A DNA stretch of 12,361 nt from an uncultured Pseudomonadales bacterium (GTDB lineage: Bacteria; Pseudomonadota; Gammaproteobacteria; Pseudomonadales; Porticoccaceae): NCBI GenBank assembly GCA_937998635.1, contig CALLDA010000070.1, positions 1-12,361 on the forward strand. Reading direction: 5' to 3'. Position 1 is the stretch's first letter. Each line of letters opens with the position of its first letter. The notes under the pieces are model-generated. The model was not told the DNA's origin and did not search any database. It was given only the letters and a program-made list of their open reading frames with translations. Of this stretch, positions 6,407 to 12,361 are shown piece by piece. The position numbers were made by a program, and so were the translations under genes.

Positions 6407-7948
6407 TCAGGCGCTTTGCTTAAAGCGCTTTCTGTCGCTGGACGATGGGATGCGCATGCTCTCGCGGTATTTGGCGACGGTGCGCCGTGCGACCTGGATG
6501 CCCTCGGTCTGTAACATAAGGGCCAGCTTGCTGTCGCTGAGGGGCTTTTTGTTGGGCTCTGCGGCTATCATTCGTTTCAGCATAGCGCGAATTGCGGTGG
6601 ATGAACACTCACCACCGGCAGCTGTATTGACGTGGCTGGAGAAGAAGTATTTGAGTTCGTAGACCCCCCGTGGAGTGTCCATATATTTTTGCGTCGTGAC
6701 TCTCGAAATAGTCGATTCATGTAAACCGAGTAGCTCAGCGATATCCGCCAGTATCATCGGCTTCATGGCTTCGGGGCCATGATCGAGAAAACCTTGTTGC
6801 TTGTCGACGATGGTGCGGCTGACGCGCATCAAGGTTTCATTGCGGCTTTCCAGACTGCGTAAAAACCAGCGGGCTTCCTGTAAATGATCCCGCAAAAAAG
6901 TATTGTCTTCACTGGCGTTGGCGCGTTGTACTAGCTTGGCATATTGTTGGTTAATGCAAAGCTTGGGTGTTAGCTCAGAATTCAGTGATACCAGCCAGTG
7001 CCCCTCGATTTTTCTGACAGATACGTCCGGTTCGACGTAAGTGGAATCCTGGCTGCCGATGGCCTCGCCTGGACGCGGTGAGAGGGTCTGGATAAGATTG
7101 ATAATCGCCTCCAAGGACGCTTCATCCAGGCCTGACTTGCGAGTCAGAGCGGGGAAATTTCGCTCGGCTACAAGGGGCAGGTATCGGTCAACAATCATCA
7201 GGGCTTGCTCAAGCCAGGGGGTTTCTATACTGAGCTGATTTAATTGAATCAGTAAGCTTTCTCGCAGATCACTGGCGGCGACGCCGGGGGGGTCAAATTG
7301 CTGTATTCGGTGCAATACAGCGAGCATTTCATCTAGTTCAATTGAGCCAACGGGGCGTTGGGAGTCTTGCTGAAAGTCCTCTTGGTAGTCTGCATAGGTC
7401 GATTCCCACAAGTCTTCTATCGGGCTGAGTAGAAAGCCGTTATCGGAGATATTGTCGATAATGGTGGTAGCGATAATCCGGTCGATGTCGGACAGTGGGG
7501 TCAGGTTAAGCTGCCACAGCAGGTGATCCTGAAGTGATTCGGTGACCGTATGAAACTCTTCAAAATCCCGAGTGTCGGCGCTGTTTGATGAGGTGTTGCT
7601 GGTCGATGAGCTGCTCGCACTGGGGGGAGCAGCATTGGCGTAGATGTCTTCCCACTGGGCATCGATCGCCAGCTCGTCGGGTATCTGCTCACTCCATTCC
7701 ATGTCATCGCTGGCCGTGACCAGCGCTTCCTGAATGTCTTCGTTGTTAGTTTCGTTGTCAGTTTCTGTGTTGCTATCAGAGGCCTGGTCGATTTCGTCGG
7801 CCAGCTCAAGCATGGGGTTTGAGTACAGTGCTTGTTGTATTTCCAGGTGTAAATCGGTGGACGACAGTTGCAATAGCTTTATCGCTTGTTGCAATTGTGG
7901 TGTCATCGATAATTGATGACCGATTTTAAGTTGCAAGCCCTGCTTCAT
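6407..7948 (-). CDS. rpoN: RNA polymerase sigma-54 factor RpoN
   Basis: RpoN directs RNA polymerase to -24/-12 promoters that need an activator ATPase, typically for nitrogen use, flagella and stress genes. The 513-residue product has all the expected parts. Region I (1-50) begins with the Gln/Leu-rich activator-interacting segment containing MTPQLQQAIKLLQLS. Region II (about 51-135) is acidic and low in complexity, with a Ser/Thr/Asn run at 110-123. The core-binding region follows, then a helix-turn-helix (about 400-420, LADIAELLGLHESTISRVT). The RpoN box ARRTVAKYRE lies at 487-496 and reads the -24 element. The ATG is fixed by the conserved MKQGLQLK start even though no clear ribosome site precedes it. 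A good sigma-70 promoter lies 40-68 bases upstream of the start. Confidence 0.98.
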   Translation of the reverse strand: MKQGLQLKIGHQLSMTPQLQQAIKLLQLSSTDLHLEIQQALYSNPMLELADEIDQASDSNTETDNETNNEDIQEALVTASDDMEWSEQIPDELAIDAQWEDIYANAAPPSASSSSTSNTSSNSADTRDFEEFHTVTESLQDHLLWQLNLTPLSDIDRIIATTIIDNISDNGFLLSPIEDLWESTYADYQEDFQQDSQRPVGSIELDEMLAVLHRIQQFDPPGVAASDLRESLLIQLNQLSIETPWLEQALMIVDRYLPLVAERNFPALTRKSGLDEASLEAIINLIQTLSPRPGEAIGSQDSTYVEPDVSVRKIEGHWLVSLNSELTPKLCINQQYAKLVQRANASEDNTFLRDHLQEARWFLRSLESRNETLMRVSRTIVDKQQGFLDHGPEAMKPMILADIAELLGLHESTISRVTTQKYMDTPRGVYELKYFFSSHVNTAAGGECSSTAIRAMLKRMIAAEPNKKPLSDSKLALMLQTEGIQVARRTVAKYRESMRIPSSSDRKRFKQSA

Positions 7949-7987
7949 GGTCGAGGGTCGATGTTCTCTTTAACGTTGGTAGTGCTC

Positions 7988-8016
7988 AGTGTAGCGCCGG
8001 GCCAGTATCGGAGCAA
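7988..8016 (-). promoter_or_regulatory. Candidate sigma-70 promoter of rpoN
   Basis: On the minus strand TTGCTC (-35, 8011-8016) and TACACT (-10, 7988-7993) are separated by exactly 17 bases. Transcription would start near 7981, giving an rpoN leader of about 33 bases. It sits in the 180-base gap between lptB and rpoN, the longest gap in the cluster. The rest of that gap holds only a weak 6-base-stem hairpin (8062-8082, no T-run). Confidence 0.55.
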
Positions 8017-8128
8017 TAATAAAAGCAATTTGTGTGCCGAAAGGTCTTTAATGGTGCCGGGTGGCTATCTTAACCTTAGCCAGAGGTGGATGTTCTGGAT
8101 CAGCGCTGGGTAGCTCCCGGAGGAGTTG

Positions 8129-8854
8129 TTAGATAGAAAAGTGTTCGCCCAGATAGACTTTTCGAACATCGGCATTAGCCAGAATGTCATTTGCCGAGCC
8201 GGTAGCGATCACCTTGCCATCACCGACAATGTAGGCGTGCTCACAAATATCGAGGGTTTCGCGGACATTGTGATCGGTGATCAGGATGCCAATGCCTTTG
8301 TCGCGGAGGTGGCTAATGATGGTTTTGATATCGTTGACGGAAATGGGATCGACACCCGCAAAGGGTTCGTCAAGTAAAATGAAGGCCGGTTCTGTTGCCA
8401 GCGCACGGGCGATTTCAACACGGCGGCGTTCCCCCCCCGAGAGGCTCATACCCAGGTTTTTGCGAATGTGGGTGATGTGGAATTCTTCCAGCAGCTCTTC
8501 GAGCTTTTGCTGGCATTGCGCTGGGCTCAGTTCCCGGCGAGTTTCGAGGATAGCCATGATGTTTTTTTCTACCGAGAGACGACGAAATACCGAGGCTTCC
8601 TGAGGTAAGTAACCAATGCCGCGACGGGCTCGGTCATGCATGGGTAGCGCGGTAATATCATCCTCGTCAATGAAAATATGCCCTGCGTCCTGGCGGATCA
8701 AGCCGACGATCATATAAAAACAGGTGGTTTTTCCGGCGCCATTTGGGCCTAACAGGCCGACGATCTGGCCGCTAGATACCGACAGGGAGACACCGTTGAC
8801 GACTCTTTTTTTACGATAACTCTTGGCCAGTTCACGGGCATGTAATTGGGCCAC
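8129..8854 (-). CDS. lptB: Lipopolysaccharide export ATPase LptB
   Basis: LptB is the cytoplasmic ATPase that, as a dimer on LptF and LptG, extracts lipopolysaccharide from the inner membrane and pushes it along the Lpt bridge. The 241 residues form a complete ABC domain. It has Walker A GPNGAGKTT (36-44), Q-loop Gln85, signature LSGGERRR (138-145), Walker B with catalytic Glu163 (FILLDEP), and switch His195. Phe90 after the Q-loop matches the residue reported to contact LptF/G in E. coli. The start is GTG, sharing one base with the lptA stop (TAGTG), with a clear AGGAAA seven bases upstream. lptF and lptG are not in the window, as is usual. Confidence 0.98.
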   Translation of the reverse strand: MAQLHARELAKSYRKKRVVNGVSLSVSSGQIVGLLGPNGAGKTTCFYMIVGLIRQDAGHIFIDEDDITALPMHDRARRGIGYLPQEASVFRRLSVEKNIMAILETRRELSPAQCQQKLEELLEEFHITHIRKNLGMSLSGGERRRVEIARALATEPAFILLDEPFAGVDPISVNDIKTIISHLRDKGIGILITDHNVRETLDICEHAYIVGDGKVIATGSANDILANADVRKVYLGEHFSI

Positions 8855-9498
8855 TAGTCAGTTTCCTGCGGTGTTTGTGGTGCCGGTTTCTGGCTTTGCT
8901 GATCCTGTTGCTGACTTGGCGGAATGACCATTTGTATACGGCGCTTACCGGTGTTGTCACCCCGGGCTTCTATTAACTCTGCCTTGAGATCGTAGTTGAT
9001 GATGTCACCAGTCAGCGTTGAACCTTCCTGGTCAAGGCTGGCACCCTTGATCAGGTTAATAACATCCTGATCAAGGTGATATTCAATGGTATTGGCCCGG
9101 GCAACCACCAGACCACCGTCTAGTTCAGGTTGCTGTTGATACTGGGCTGGCTTGCCGATACAAATAATCTTACTGACCTTATTGTTTGTGGTGTGCAGCG
9201 TGACTTTGTCAGCTTTAATATTAATGCTGCCCTGAGTCATATGCACTGCACCTTCGTAGACGGTGAGCCCGGTTTTATCGTTACGCAGCACCCGGTCGGA
9301 TTCGATGCTAATAGCTTGTTGGTGGTCATTGGGCAGGGCAAAGGCGGCAGGTGTGATGAGAGCTGTAGTCAGCCCTGTAAGCAGAGTTAATGTCAGCGCG
9401 AATACCCGGTGTGGCACCAAAAAAGGAAATTTTGGAGCAGGTGCCAATGGCCGTCTGGTAAGTTTGATGATGCACTTCAATCGTCTAGTGGATCGCAT
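8854..9498 (-). CDS. lptA: Lipopolysaccharide export periplasmic protein LptA
   Basis: LptA forms the periplasmic bridge that carries lipopolysaccharide between LptC and the LptD/LptE translocon. The 214-residue precursor has an OstA-type beta-jellyroll domain at about residues 62-190, with the typical AISIESDRVLRNDKTGLTVYEG opening region split over two strands. A Gln/Pro-rich tail follows. A signal peptide is evident: hydrophobic core at about 32-50 and probable cleavage after AFA (54). The basic region before the core is unusually long (31 residues) if the ATG at 9498 is used. A GTG at Val28 (9417) would give a more ordinary signal, but the ATG start overlaps the lptC stop by 14 bases, a typical coupling arrangement. 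The stop shares one base with the lptB start. Confidence 0.95.
   Translation of the reverse strand: MRSTRRLKCIIKLTRRPLAPAPKFPFLVPHRVFALTLTLLTGLTTALITPAAFALPNDHQQAISIESDRVLRNDKTGLTVYEGAVHMTQGSINIKADKVTLHTTNNKVSKIICIGKPAQYQQQPELDGGLVVARANTIEYHLDQDVINLIKGASLDQEGSTLTGDIINYDLKAELIEARGDNTGKRRIQMVIPPSQQQDQQSQKPAPQTPQETD
8862..8867 (-). promoter_or_regulatory. Ribosome binding site of lptB
   Basis: AGGAAA on the minus strand, seven bases before the GTG at 8854 and inside the end of lptA. It supports the GTG start and means lptB need not depend only on coupling to lptA. Confidence 0.65.
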
Positions 9499-10054
9499 TG
9501 TGTTTGCTTTTGACCTTTGACAATAGCTGAAAAGTTTGTTGTTCGAAATTTGCTTTCATGCCGACACCATTGAGGGTGGTTCCGGGTGAGGACAGATAGA
9601 CCTTGCGGTCAGTTTCGGCTCTGTCCTGGTCGGGATAAAAGGTTAGCTGCGGCGTTTTTATTTGGGTATTTCCGCCAGGTGCTTCCTGCCAGGCGAGTAC
9701 ATTTCCGCGCATAACAACCCGCTCGCCGCGGTTAAATACCACGCCCGTGTTGGCAGTAAGGTGCCAGGGAACCTGGTCTGGGGTATCCCCGTCCGCCTTC
9801 ATTTCTGGTTCGTCCATAACAAATTTATCTTGTCCTTTAAAAAACTGCCCCCGGGTGGTTTTTAAATTAAAGGTCTGTAGCCCCTGCTCATTAAATGTAC
9901 GTGTCTGGCTGTTAATCATATAACTGTTGGCCTGTGATATGGCCGCTTCGGAGGTTTTATTTTTACTCAGAAAAACCTCAGGTGGGGAGTCCCAGAAAAC
10001 TACAAAAACAATGAGCGCTAAGGCTATGACTATTGCCATTAAGGCATTCTTCAC
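9485..10054 (-). CDS. lptC: Lipopolysaccharide export protein LptC
   Basis: LptC is the bitopic inner-membrane protein that receives lipopolysaccharide from the LptB2FG complex and passes it to LptA. The 189 residues are the normal size. One membrane helix lies at residues 4-21 (MKNALMAIVIALALIVFVVF region), and the rest is a periplasmic LptC-type jellyroll with TRTFNEQG and NTGVVFNRGERVVMRGNV strands. The start is taken as GTG at 10054, because the next ATG (residue 6) would remove Lys2, the only positive charge before the helix. No ribosome site precedes this GTG. Instead a five-codon open frame with its own AGG ends over the start codon. kdsC ends 39 bases upstream. Confidence 0.93.
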   Translation of the reverse strand: MKNALMAIVIALALIVFVVFWDSPPEVFLSKNKTSEAAISQANSYMINSQTRTFNEQGLQTFNLKTTRGQFFKGQDKFVMDEPEMKADGDTPDQVPWHLTANTGVVFNRGERVVMRGNVLAWQEAPGGNTQIKTPQLTFYPDQDRAETDRKVYLSSPGTTLNGVGMKANFEQQTFQLLSKVKSKHNAIH

Positions 10055-10068
10055 GACGGGCTACTCAT
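10051..10068 (-). other. Possible five-codon mini-cistron coupled to lptC start
   Basis: On the minus strand ATG AGT AGC CCG TCG TGA has an AGG nine bases before its ATG. Its TGA overlaps the lptC GTG as GTGA. lptC itself lacks a ribosome site, so ribosomes could reach it by stopping and restarting here. Such short frames also arise by chance, so this is only a candidate. Confidence 0.2.
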
Positions 10069-10093
10069 GGTCGTTTACCTGGTGACATATCGT

Positions 10094-10621
10094 TTACTCA
10101 TAGGCTGAGATGAGTTGCTCAAGTTTATTTTGTGCACCTAATATGAACTCTGCGGCTTCGCGGACAGCGCCGCCACCGCCTGGAAATTGAGATTGCCAAA
10201 GCGCATTGTTGATCAGCACATGATTGGCATCGGCGACTGTCATACCCAGTCCGACCCGTTTAACGACGGCTAAATCCGGTAGGTCGTCCCCCATAAATGC
10301 CACTTGCCCGATGTCCAGGGCCGAGTCATCGAGCAGTTCCTGTAGAACGCTTAGCTTATCTTCGCGGCCCTGTATAACTCGGTCAATACCCAGCTCGGTG
10401 CAGCGCCGGGTTAAGAGTGAGGATTTGCGTGCGGTGATGACGCCGACCTCAATGCCACCGCGCTGTAAAAGTTTAATGCCGAGGCCATCTTTGATATTAA
10501 AGGCTTTGTATTCGTGATCATCATCCCCGTAATAGAGACGGCCATCAGTTAGCACGCCGTCGACATCGAGGAGCAAAATACGGATAAGTTTTGCAGCCTC
10601 TTCAGCTAATGATTGCTTCAT
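10094..10621 (-). CDS. kdsC: 3-deoxy-D-manno-octulosonate 8-phosphate phosphatase KdsC
   Basis: KdsC removes phosphate from Kdo-8-phosphate to give Kdo, the third step of Kdo synthesis in the cytoplasm. The 175 residues match the family, which is HAD type C0 without a large cap and works as a tetramer. Motifs are complete: DVDGVLTDG with nucleophile Asp19 and Asp21, Thr63 in VITARKS, Lys89 after GREDK, and metal-binding GDDLPD at 111-116. The glycine-rich GGGGAVREAAEFIL near the C-terminus is also typical. The start lies 2 bases after the kdsD stop, so the two enzymes are translated together. Confidence 0.97.
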   Translation of the reverse strand: MKQSLAEEAAKLIRILLLDVDGVLTDGRLYYGDDDHEYKAFNIKDGLGIKLLQRGGIEVGVITARKSSLLTRRCTELGIDRVIQGREDKLSVLQELLDDSALDIGQVAFMGDDLPDLAVVKRVGLGMTVADANHVLINNALWQSQFPGGGGAVREAAEFILGAQNKLEQLISAYE

Positions 10622-10623
10622 TA

Positions 10624-11607
10624 TTACACGACCCCGGCGCGGAGGATGTCGTGGAGGTGTAAGACCCCCGATGGGCGTTTGGCGTCGTCTTCCACGATAA
10701 CGGCAGTAATTTTTAGATCCTCCATGATTCTTAAGGCTTCAGCGGCAAGCATTTCGCCGTTAACGGTTTTGCAATTCCGCGTCATAATCGCTTCGGTGGC
10801 GACATCGTTGATATCTATTTTGTTATCGACAGCCCGACGTAAATCACCATCGGTAAAGACACCGATGAGTTCATTGTCGCTATTTACCACCGTGGTGATA
10901 CCAAAGCCCTTGGAAGTCATTTCCAGCAGCGCATCGCTTAGCGGCGTTGTGCCAAGCACCCGAGGTAACTCTTCACCCGAATGCATGATGTCGGAGACGC
11001 GCAACAATAGTTTGCGTCCGAGGCTGCCGCCAGGGTGAGAAAAGGCAAAGTCTTCGGCGGTAAAGCCTCTTGCTTCGAGCAGAGCGATAGCCAGTGCATC
11101 CCCAACCACCAGAGTGACGGTCGTGCTAGTGGTGGGTGCGAGGTCGAGCGGGCAGGCTTCTTCGCTGACGCCGACATCCAGGTTGACGACCGCAGCTTTT
11201 GCGAGGATGGATTCTTCATCGCCAGTCATACTGATTAGGGGAATGTTCAAGCGTTTAATGAGCGGTAACAAAGTGACGACTTCTCTGGTGTTGCCTGAGT
11301 TCGAAATGGCGATGACCAGATCGGATTTGGTCATCATACCCAGGTCACCGTGGCTGGCTTCTCCAGGATGGACGAAAAAAGCCGGTGTGCCAGTGCTGGC
11401 AAAGGTGGACGCAATTTTGTTAGCGATATGCCCTGACTTGCCCATGCCGGTGACGATGACACGACCTTTACAGTCAAGAATGAGTTCGCAGGTTTTGATG
11501 AAGGTGTCGTCGATCCGCTCTTTCAATAACTCGACGGCCTGGGCTTCCATGGCGATGGTGCGCAGAGCCGGAGTAATGAAATCGTGGTTAGTCATAGCGT
11601 TGGGCAT
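10624..11607 (-). CDS. kdsD: Arabinose-5-phosphate isomerase KdsD
   Basis: KdsD converts ribulose-5-phosphate to arabinose-5-phosphate, the first step of Kdo synthesis. The 327 residues contain an N-terminal SIS sugar-isomerase domain with GMGKSGH (54-60), HPGEASHGDLGM (80-91) and ISNSGNTRE. The conserved SHPGGSLGRKLLL segment carries the histidine known to matter in the E. coli enzyme. Two CBS domains follow to the C-terminus, ending in LHDILRAGVV as in E. coli. The frame is open to a TTG at 11643, but the ATG at 11607 gives nearly the E. coli length and has AGGT just upstream. The ATG four codons later (11595) is also possible. A good promoter lies about 110-140 bases upstream. Confidence 0.96.
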   Translation of the reverse strand: MPNAMTNHDFITPALRTIAMEAQAVELLKERIDDTFIKTCELILDCKGRVIVTGMGKSGHIANKIASTFASTGTPAFFVHPGEASHGDLGMMTKSDLVIAISNSGNTREVVTLLPLIKRLNIPLISMTGDEESILAKAAVVNLDVGVSEEACPLDLAPTTSTTVTLVVGDALAIALLEARGFTAEDFAFSHPGGSLGRKLLLRVSDIMHSGEELPRVLGTTPLSDALLEMTSKGFGITTVVNSDNELIGVFTDGDLRRAVDNKIDINDVATEAIMTRNCKTVNGEMLAAEALRIMEDLKITAVIVEDDAKRPSGVLHLHDILRAGVV

Positions 11608-11719
11608 AGCACCTGCATAAGAACTAAGATAATGGAGCAGCAAAAAAGCAGTGCCTATATACGAAATTTGCGTAGGTAATTTATACCAGCTGCAGTCGTG
11701 GGGTACGGCTTATGGCTTC

Positions 11720-11748
11720 AGTATAACGATACCTGAGCGTGTGGTCAG
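11720..11748 (-). promoter_or_regulatory. Candidate sigma-70 promoter of the kdsD-lpt unit
   Basis: On the minus strand CTGACC (-35, 11743-11748) and TATACT (-10, 11720-11725) are 17 bases apart, between the exchanger gene and kdsD. A second, extended -10-like TGGTATAAA lies closer to kdsD but has no good -35. Transcription would begin near 11713, leaving a leader of about 105 bases. Confidence 0.45.
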
Positions 11749-11786
11749 CTCACATGTCATTAGCGCGCTGGCAGGTATCTAGCTGC

Positions 11787-12361
11787 TTAGCTGGTTGGTA
11801 CCAGAATTAAAAAATATAGGACATAGCAGGATAACAATACGATACCAAACCGCCTCGATACATAAACAGTTTGCTGATGTTTACGCCAGTGTTTAAACAT
11901 AATCGTGCCGATTAAAAGCAGGGTTAGTCCCGCTACCGCCAGGTAATCGCGAAAAAATACGGCGGAATCCAGTTGCAGGGGCGCTATGACACCAGCTGCG
12001 GGCATCACCATCAGCAAGTTAAACATGTTGGAGCCAAATACATTGCCTATGGCTATGTCATGATGACCACGGAGCGTGCCGGCAATGGAAGCTGCCAGCT
12101 CGGGCAGGCTAGTACCAATGGCGACGATGGTAAGGCCAATGATCAGTTCGCTCATACCTAATTGCAACGCGATAATCTTTGCCCCCCATACTAAAGCCTG
12201 GGAGGCTATTAACATAGTCAACAGGCCACCGATAAAACCTATCACCGCAGCGCGCGTTGAAATCCCAGATATATCTTCGACAAAGGCTTTCTCTTCCTGA
12301 TCGGGATGTTGCTTTTTATATTTGATGGTTAGCCACAACAATACGGGGGTGAGCAGTAACA
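11787..12361 (-). CDS. YrbG-type calcium/sodium antiporter, C-terminal part (cut by window edge)
   Basis: This is the C-terminal part, about 191 residues, of a CaCA-superfamily cation exchanger. The frame stays open to the last base, so the N-terminal half lies outside the window. The visible part is the second of the two inverted repeats. It has the family alpha-2 motif, GTSLPELAAS followed by GNVFGSNMFN, in which acidic and asparagine residues bind the cation. I count about five hydrophobic helices. Before them comes a charged loop (KKQHPDQEEKAFVED) that separates the halves in this family. The position directly before kdsD matches E. coli yrbG, and YrbG is the closest named relative. The transported ions are not established by sequence. 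The spacer to kdsD is about 180 bases with no clear terminator. Confidence 0.9.
   Translation of the reverse strand, partial: LLLTPVLLWLTIKYKKQHPDQEEKAFVEDISGISTRAAVIGFIGGLLTMLIASQALVWGAKIIALQLGMSELIIGLTIVAIGTSLPELAASIAGTLRGHHDIAIGNVFGSNMFNLLMVMPAAGVIAPLQLDSAVFFRDYLAVAGLTLLLIGTIMFKHWRKHQQTVYVSRRFGIVLLSCYVLYFLILVPTS

Noticed and set aside
9412..9430. TGGCAC on the plus strand resembling the -24 part of a sigma-54 promoter.
   Set aside because: The -12 TTGC at the required spacing is missing and no plus-strand gene follows.
11384..11403. Near-palindrome TGCCAGTGCTGGCA inside kdsD.
   Set aside because: It encodes the conserved ASTGTP segment of the isomerase, so protein conservation explains it. 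There is no promoter nearby.
11114..11620. A 168-codon plus-strand open frame opposite kdsD.
   Set aside because: It is a shadow of the kdsD reading frame. The product has the skewed composition expected of an antisense frame.
1..12361. A new defence, mobile or biosynthetic system.
   Set aside because: Twelve of fifteen genes belong to a well-known conserved cluster in the usual order. I found no integrase, transposase, inverted terminal repeats, CRISPR, toxin pair or sharp base-composition change.

Overview
The window looks like core chromosome of a gammaproteobacterium with moderate GC. The reasons are the gene order and the protein sequences. On the minus strand, reading from right to left, it carries the cluster yrbG–kdsD–kdsC–lptC–lptA–lptB–rpoN–hpf–ptsN–rapZ–ptsO. 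Enterobacteria have the same order, and Pseudomonas and marine relatives have a very similar one. mgtE and darP (yjgA) follow this cluster, an arrangement I associate from memory with marine gammaproteobacteria such as Marinobacter-like or Cellvibrionales-like lineages. I cannot place it more finely from sequence alone.

Layout. The left end (1-2062, plus strand) holds the last part of an unrecognised, probably TPR-like helical protein, then a DUF1329-family exported protein with a twin-arginine signal. Both converge on the long minus-strand block, and only 50 bases separate the two stop codons. From 2113 to the right edge everything is minus strand: darP, mgtE, ptsO (NPr), rapZ, ptsN, hpf, rpoN, lptB, lptA, lptC, kdsC, kdsD, and the C-terminal half of a YrbG-type cation/Ca2+ exchanger cut by the window edge. 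No gene in the block shows a frameshift or internal stop. Genes are tightly packed, with several gaps of 2-8 bases and overlaps at lptC/lptA and lptA/lptB. No gene-free stretch exceeds about 180 bases.

How the genes work together. KdsD and KdsC make Kdo, the inner-core sugar of lipopolysaccharide. LptC, LptA and LptB are parts of the machine that carries finished lipopolysaccharide to the outer membrane. RpoN (sigma-54), HPF (ribosome hibernation), and PtsN, RapZ and NPr link nitrogen and energy status to transcription, translation and envelope precursor supply. MgtE imports Mg2+, which stabilises both ribosomes and lipopolysaccharide. DarP assists assembly of the large ribosomal subunit. Candidate sigma-70 promoters lie before kdsD and rpoN, which suggests the block is at least two transcription units, and a weaker one may precede ptsO.

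This is mostly a well-known housekeeping region. I found no convincing sign of a new defence, mobile or biosynthetic system, no tRNA or rRNA, no CRISPR and no insertion sequence. The items worth a second look are modest: the Tat-type DUF1329 protein and its unknown upstream neighbour, a RapZ without the basic tail used for RNA binding in E. coli, an inverted repeat before mgtE, and a possible mini-cistron before lptC.
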